In this document: positions 23,095 to 26,086 of the stretch, piece by piece
Position numbering within the stretch: the stretch's first letter is position 1
Layout: each line of letters begins with the position of its first letter
Assembly: GCA_015486505.1 (NCBI GenBank)
Contig: WFRP01000067.1
Span: 1-26,086 of the forward strand
Reading direction: 5' to 3'
Length of the DNA stretch: 26,086 bases
Source: Pseudomonadota bacterium
GTDB taxonomy: Bacteria > Desulfobacterota > Anaeroferrophillalia > Anaeroferrophillales > Tharpellaceae
Notes under the pieces: generated by a model
What the model was told of the DNA's origin: nothing
What the model saw: the letters and a program-made list of their open reading frames with translations, nothing else
The model's database searches: none
Translations under genes and position numbers: made by a program

Positions 23095-24809
23095 CAATTA
23101 TCAAGCACCTGATTATGCAAATCGATTATACTGTGGTCGTTTGTCAGGATATAATCCAGGGTGGACTTGACCCGGAACCTGGCCTTGTTGATAAAAATTT
23201 CAGCCATATTTGCTTTCCGTTCGGAGAGCAGGCCGTCACGACATAAAAGATAGGCATAGATTATGTCGCAGGTCATATTGACCAGCCGGGCAGCGTGATA
23301 TTCCTGGAAGGTTGAGTCATTCTTGCCTTTGATGAATGAGACCGCCATCTCGAGGTTGGAGCGCATCTGCTGGGCGTTTTTGAAGGTCTCGCCCAGTTTG
23401 GCCAGGTCATAATTTTCTTCGTAATCGCTGAGTCTTTCCGAAACCACCCCGGCGATAATCCCGCCTAACGCGGCCACCGCCTGCAACTGGGTGGTGCCTT
23501 CGTAAATATTGGTGATCCGGGCGTCGCGGTAGTGGCGCTCGACATCAAATTCTTTGGTAAATCCGACGCCGCCGTGAATCTGAATCGCGTCATAAGCGAC
23601 TTTGTTCGCCATTTCCGCAGCGGAACTTTTTGCCAGCGGGGTAAACAGCGATGCCAGCCGGGTGTAGCGTTTCAGGTCGGTTTTCAGATCGGCGGCCCGG
23701 TCCGGGTGCTTTTCGATCCGGGCCTCAATACCTTCTTTAATATCGACAATGACTGAGGTTTCATAAACCAGGGAGCGGGCCGCTTCGATCGAAATTTTCA
23801 TCTCGGTCAGCATTTCGTAGATAACCGCGAAGTTGCGGACCGGCTGTTTGAACTGGGCCCTATCATTGGCATAGGCGTAAGCCTTACGATAAGCCGCTTC
23901 GGCAATACCGACCGCCTGGGCCGCGACCGCGAGCCGGGCACCGTTCATCAGATAGATGGTATATTTAATCAGACCGAGTTTGCGTTTACCTAAAAGTTCA
24001 GCTTTGGCGTTGTTGAACTGGAGTTCACAGGTCGGCGAGCCGGTAATCCCGAGTTTATGTTCAATCCGGCGGACTCTCATATCTTCATCACGTTCGTAGA
24101 TAAAGAGTGAGAGCCCGCGGCCGCTGGTCGAGCCCTCTTCCGAGCGCGCCATAACCAGGGAAATGTCGCCGCAGCCGTTAGTGATGAAGCGTTTGACTCC
24201 GTTTAAGCGCCAGACGCCGTTTTCATCCTGATGGGCCCGCATCGCGACCGACTGCAGATCGGAACCGGAATCGGGCTCGGTTAAAGCCATTGAACCCATG
24301 ACTTCGCCCGAAGCAAATTTAGGCAGGTATTTCAGTTTCTGCTCTTCGGAGGCGAACTTGGCGATGGTGTCGCTTAAACCCTGGAGGCCGAAGACCAGCA
24401 TCAGTGAGGCGTCAGCCCGGGAGATGATTTCGATGGCGGCGGAAAAGACCGTAATCGGCATATTGATGCCGCCGTATTTCCGCTCCATTGTAAAACCGGC
24501 AAGATCGGCCTGATTGAGTCGTTCGATGGTTTCCCGGATACCTTTAGGGTAGGTGACGACCCCGTCGGCAAACTGCGCCCCCTCTTCATCAACTCCCCGG
24601 GCCCGGGGTTCGGCGAATTCACCGGCAATTTCGCCGACGATTTCCAGGACTTTATTGTAGTTTTCGAGGGCGTCCGCCGTATCTTTCGGGGCGTAGGGGA
24701 ATTCATCTTTAGCGCTGAAACCATCCTCTTTCAAGTCGATTACCCGACTTAAATCGAGGTTTTTCATATGAAAAAGTATATCCGGATTATCTTGAAAAAA
24801 GTTTGCCAT
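23091..24809 (-). CDS. Acyl-CoA dehydrogenase, long form
   Basis: This flavoprotein would introduce a trans-2 double bond into an acyl-CoA and pass electrons to ETF. At 572 residues it is longer than the common 380-residue family; the extra sequence is an N-terminal extension of about 50 residues, an insertion around 355-385 and a C-terminal helical extension past residue 450. The flavin/substrate motif ALTEPDSGSD (175-184) is present, as are IHGGVGFTKEFDVERHYRDARI and YEGTTQLQ with the likely catalytic Glu437. AGGAG lies nine bases upstream of the ATG. etfA is directly upstream on the same strand, separated only by an R1 element. The chain-length specificity cannot be told. The stop codon lies in an R1 boundary. 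Confidence 0.92.
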   Translation of the reverse strand: MANFFQDNPDILFHMKNLDLSRVIDLKEDGFSAKDEFPYAPKDTADALENYNKVLEIVGEIAGEFAEPRARGVDEEGAQFADGVVTYPKGIRETIERLNQADLAGFTMERKYGGINMPITVFSAAIEIISRADASLMLVFGLQGLSDTIAKFASEEQKLKYLPKFASGEVMGSMALTEPDSGSDLQSVAMRAHQDENGVWRLNGVKRFITNGCGDISLVMARSEEGSTSGRGLSLFIYERDEDMRVRRIEHKLGITGSPTCELQFNNAKAELLGKRKLGLIKYTIYLMNGARLAVAAQAVGIAEAAYRKAYAYANDRAQFKQPVRNFAVIYEMLTEMKISIEAARSLVYETSVIVDIKEGIEARIEKHPDRAADLKTDLKRYTRLASLFTPLAKSSAAEMANKVAYDAIQIHGGVGFTKEFDVERHYRDARITNIYEGTTQLQAVAALGGIIAGVVSERLSDYEENYDLAKLGETFKNAQQMRSNLEMAVSFIKGKNDSTFQEYHAARLVNMTCDIIYAYLLCRDGLLSERKANMAEIFINKARFRVKSTLDYILTNDHSIIDLHNQVLDNC

Positions 24810-24823
24810 CTTAAAGTTACTCC

Positions 24824-24987
24824 TTAGTGCCTTACAGGTTGTTTCCCTGTTTTAAAACAGGGAAATGTTTTGATAAGAGTACTTATTTGCGCCCAACGGA
24901 AGTGCCCTTGGGGTGCGCCCAGCGGATTGCCCCTGGGTGCGGGGCACAAAGCCCTGTTTGGGTTGCGGGAGTTAGTTCCCGCATTAG
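24824..24987 (+). repeat. R1 hairpin repeat element between etfA and the acyl-CoA dehydrogenase gene
   Basis: A 164 bp copy is bounded by TTAG at 24824-24827 and 24984-24987 and fills almost the entire intergenic space. It carries a variant palindrome TTTCCCTGTTTTAAAACAGGGAAA, whose two arms changed together relative to other copies, and a partly duplicated internal block (two AGTGCCC/TTGCCCC segments). The etfA stop is in its right boundary and the dehydrogenase Shine-Dalgarno touches its left boundary. Confidence 0.9.
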
Positions 24988-25994
24988 GCTTTTTTGTAAG
25001 CTTTGATCATTTTGCTCAGAACATCTTTTACGTCACCGACAATCCCGTAGTGAGCGATAGCAAAAATCGGGGCGTTGGGATCCTTGTTGATAGCGATAAT
25101 CCGTTTAGCTTCGGACATTCCGGCCCGATGCTGAATCTGGCCGGAGATGCCGCAGGCGATATAGAGATTGGGGCGGACCGTAACCCCGGTCTGGCCGACC
25201 TGATGTTCTTTGGCGAGAATACCGGAATCAACTACCGGCCGGGAGCAGCCTAATTCGCCGCAGAGCGCCGCCGCCAGAGTCCGGGCCAGTTCGATGGCTT
25301 CCGGGTCGGACGCGCCCATCCCCGCCGAGACGATAATCTGGGCCGCTTTCAGGTTAACGGCTTTTTCTTCCGTAATCACTTCCAGGACTTCAGTCAGGAA
25401 ATCTTCATCCGCGACCGTGCAGGCTTCATTGATGATTTCAACCTTTGCTTTGGGGTCGGGGTCAATCATCTTCATAACCCCTTCCCGGACGGTCGCCATA
25501 CTCGGCACGCTTTCCGGTGAAACAATGGTGGCGACAATATTGCCGCCGAAAGCGGGGCGAATCTGCAGCAGGGTATTTTTATAGGTTTTTTCCTTGATTT
25601 GATGCTCGCCGATTTTAAGATCGGTACAGTCGGCGGTCAAACCGCATTTCAAGGCCGAAGCTACCCGGGGGGCGACATCGCGGCCCATGGTTGTGGCACC
25701 GAAAAGAACGATGCCGGGCTTGTGCGCCTTGATAGCGCTGACCACGGTTTTGGCGTATGGAACCGAGCTGAAAAAGGCCAGCCGTTTATCATCTGTATAG
25801 TAAACCCGCTGACAGCCGTAGTGGCCTAATTGAGCTAGTTCATCGCTCAGGTTATAGCCGATAGCCACAGCTTCGACTGCGCCCCCGAGTTCACCGGCCA
25901 GTTTCCGGGCGGCGCCCAGTAACTCAAGGCTGACTTCGGCTATTTTCCCGGCCCGGGACTCGACGAAAACCATTACATTTTTTTTGTTGTTCAT
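24984..25994 (-). CDS. etfA: Electron transfer flavoprotein alpha subunit
   Basis: EtfA binds FAD and, with EtfB, carries electrons from acyl-CoA dehydrogenases to the respiratory chain or to bifurcating partners. The 336-residue protein has the N-terminal ETF domain and the C-terminal FAD domain with GELGCSRPVVDSG, GQTGVTVRPNLYIACGISGQIQH and INKDPNAPIF. No ferredoxin-like iron-sulfur extension is present at the N-terminus, so this is the short form. The ATG at 25994 is preceded by CAGGAG, which touches an R1 boundary. etfB is expected further right, beyond the window. The downstream acyl-CoA dehydrogenase suggests one operon. Confidence 0.96.
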   Translation of the reverse strand: MNNKKNVMVFVESRAGKIAEVSLELLGAARKLAGELGGAVEAVAIGYNLSDELAQLGHYGCQRVYYTDDKRLAFFSSVPYAKTVVSAIKAHKPGIVLFGATTMGRDVAPRVASALKCGLTADCTDLKIGEHQIKEKTYKNTLLQIRPAFGGNIVATIVSPESVPSMATVREGVMKMIDPDPKAKVEIINEACTVADEDFLTEVLEVITEEKAVNLKAAQIIVSAGMGASDPEAIELARTLAAALCGELGCSRPVVDSGILAKEHQVGQTGVTVRPNLYIACGISGQIQHRAGMSEAKRIIAINKDPNAPIFAIAHYGIVGDVKDVLSKMIKAYKKA

Positions 25995-26008
25995 ATTGTT
26001 TTTAACTC

Positions 26009-26086
26009 CTGATGCGGGAACCGATCCCGCAATCCAACCGAGCCTTTTCGGCCCGCAAATAAGTACTCTTATCAGAACATTTTCTG
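26009..26086 (-). repeat. R1 element upstream of etfA, cut by the window end
   Basis: The copy begins at CTGA (26009-26012), a variant of the usual CTAA, and shows the terminal hairpin GCGGGAACCGATCCCGC, the GGGCC-type hairpin and the AAGTACTCTTATCAGAACAT core before the window stops. On the minus strand its boundary reads TCAG followed by GAG, overlapping the etfA Shine-Dalgarno. Confidence 0.85.

Overview
The window reads as a chromosomal segment of a Gram-negative, deltaproteobacterial-type (Desulfobacterota) bacterium. The evidence is gene content and order: rpmF-plsX-fabD-fabG-acpP-fabF-rpiB/glyA-dCMP deaminase-nrdR-ribD is an arrangement I associate with Geobacter-like relatives, lpxK and gmhB imply lipopolysaccharide, and an acyl-CoA dehydrogenase with electron-transfer flavoprotein implies acyl-CoA oxidation. 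This placement is an inference from synteny, not a database result. No rRNA, tRNA or CRISPR array was recognised.

Layout. Positions 184-3567 (minus strand) hold an APH-like/P-loop kinase fusion, purN and purM. Positions 4117-4677 (minus) hold a thioredoxin-fold lipoprotein. Positions 5236-11608 are the only plus-strand genes and look like an accessory module. It contains a very large exported protein of unknown function, a ketosynthase with an intact Cys-His-His set, and a second ketosynthase-like protein with Gln in place of the active-site Cys (the chain-length-factor pattern). The three reading frames overlap by a base or a few bases and are probably translationally coupled. Positions 11933-13614 (minus) are gmhB and lpxK. 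Positions 13913-22839 (minus) run from the rpmF-fab lipid cluster through an RpiB-GlyA fusion, dCMP deaminase and nrdR to ribD. Positions 23091-25994 (minus) are a long acyl-CoA dehydrogenase and etfA.

The most striking feature is repeat content. A family of about 110-165 bp hairpin-rich elements (called R1 here) occurs around ten times in 26 kb and starts and ends the window. Each full copy is bounded by the tetranucleotide TTAG (CTAA on the other strand; one end in TCAG), has a hairpin near each end, and sits between genes. Several copies abut genes so closely that the boundary tetranucleotide forms the stop codon of one gene or touches the Shine-Dalgarno of the next. Removing the copy between etfA and the acyl-CoA dehydrogenase restores a compact operon junction. 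This suggests a non-autonomous transposable family, perhaps IS200/IS605-like with palindromic ends.

A second family of MITE-like elements has 14 bp terminal inverted repeats (GTAACTATTCAGCC) and apparent TA boundaries. It is present twice: once between the ketosynthase-like gene and gmhB, with an R1 copy nested inside, and once just upstream of lpxK in an internally deleted form. The first copy replaces the natural 3' end of the ketosynthase-like gene.

Functionally, the minus-strand genes form ordinary housekeeping operons (purine synthesis, fatty acid and phospholipid initiation, one-carbon and pyrimidine metabolism, lipid A and heptose synthesis, acyl-CoA oxidation). The plus-strand three-gene module is the part that does not match any system I can name.
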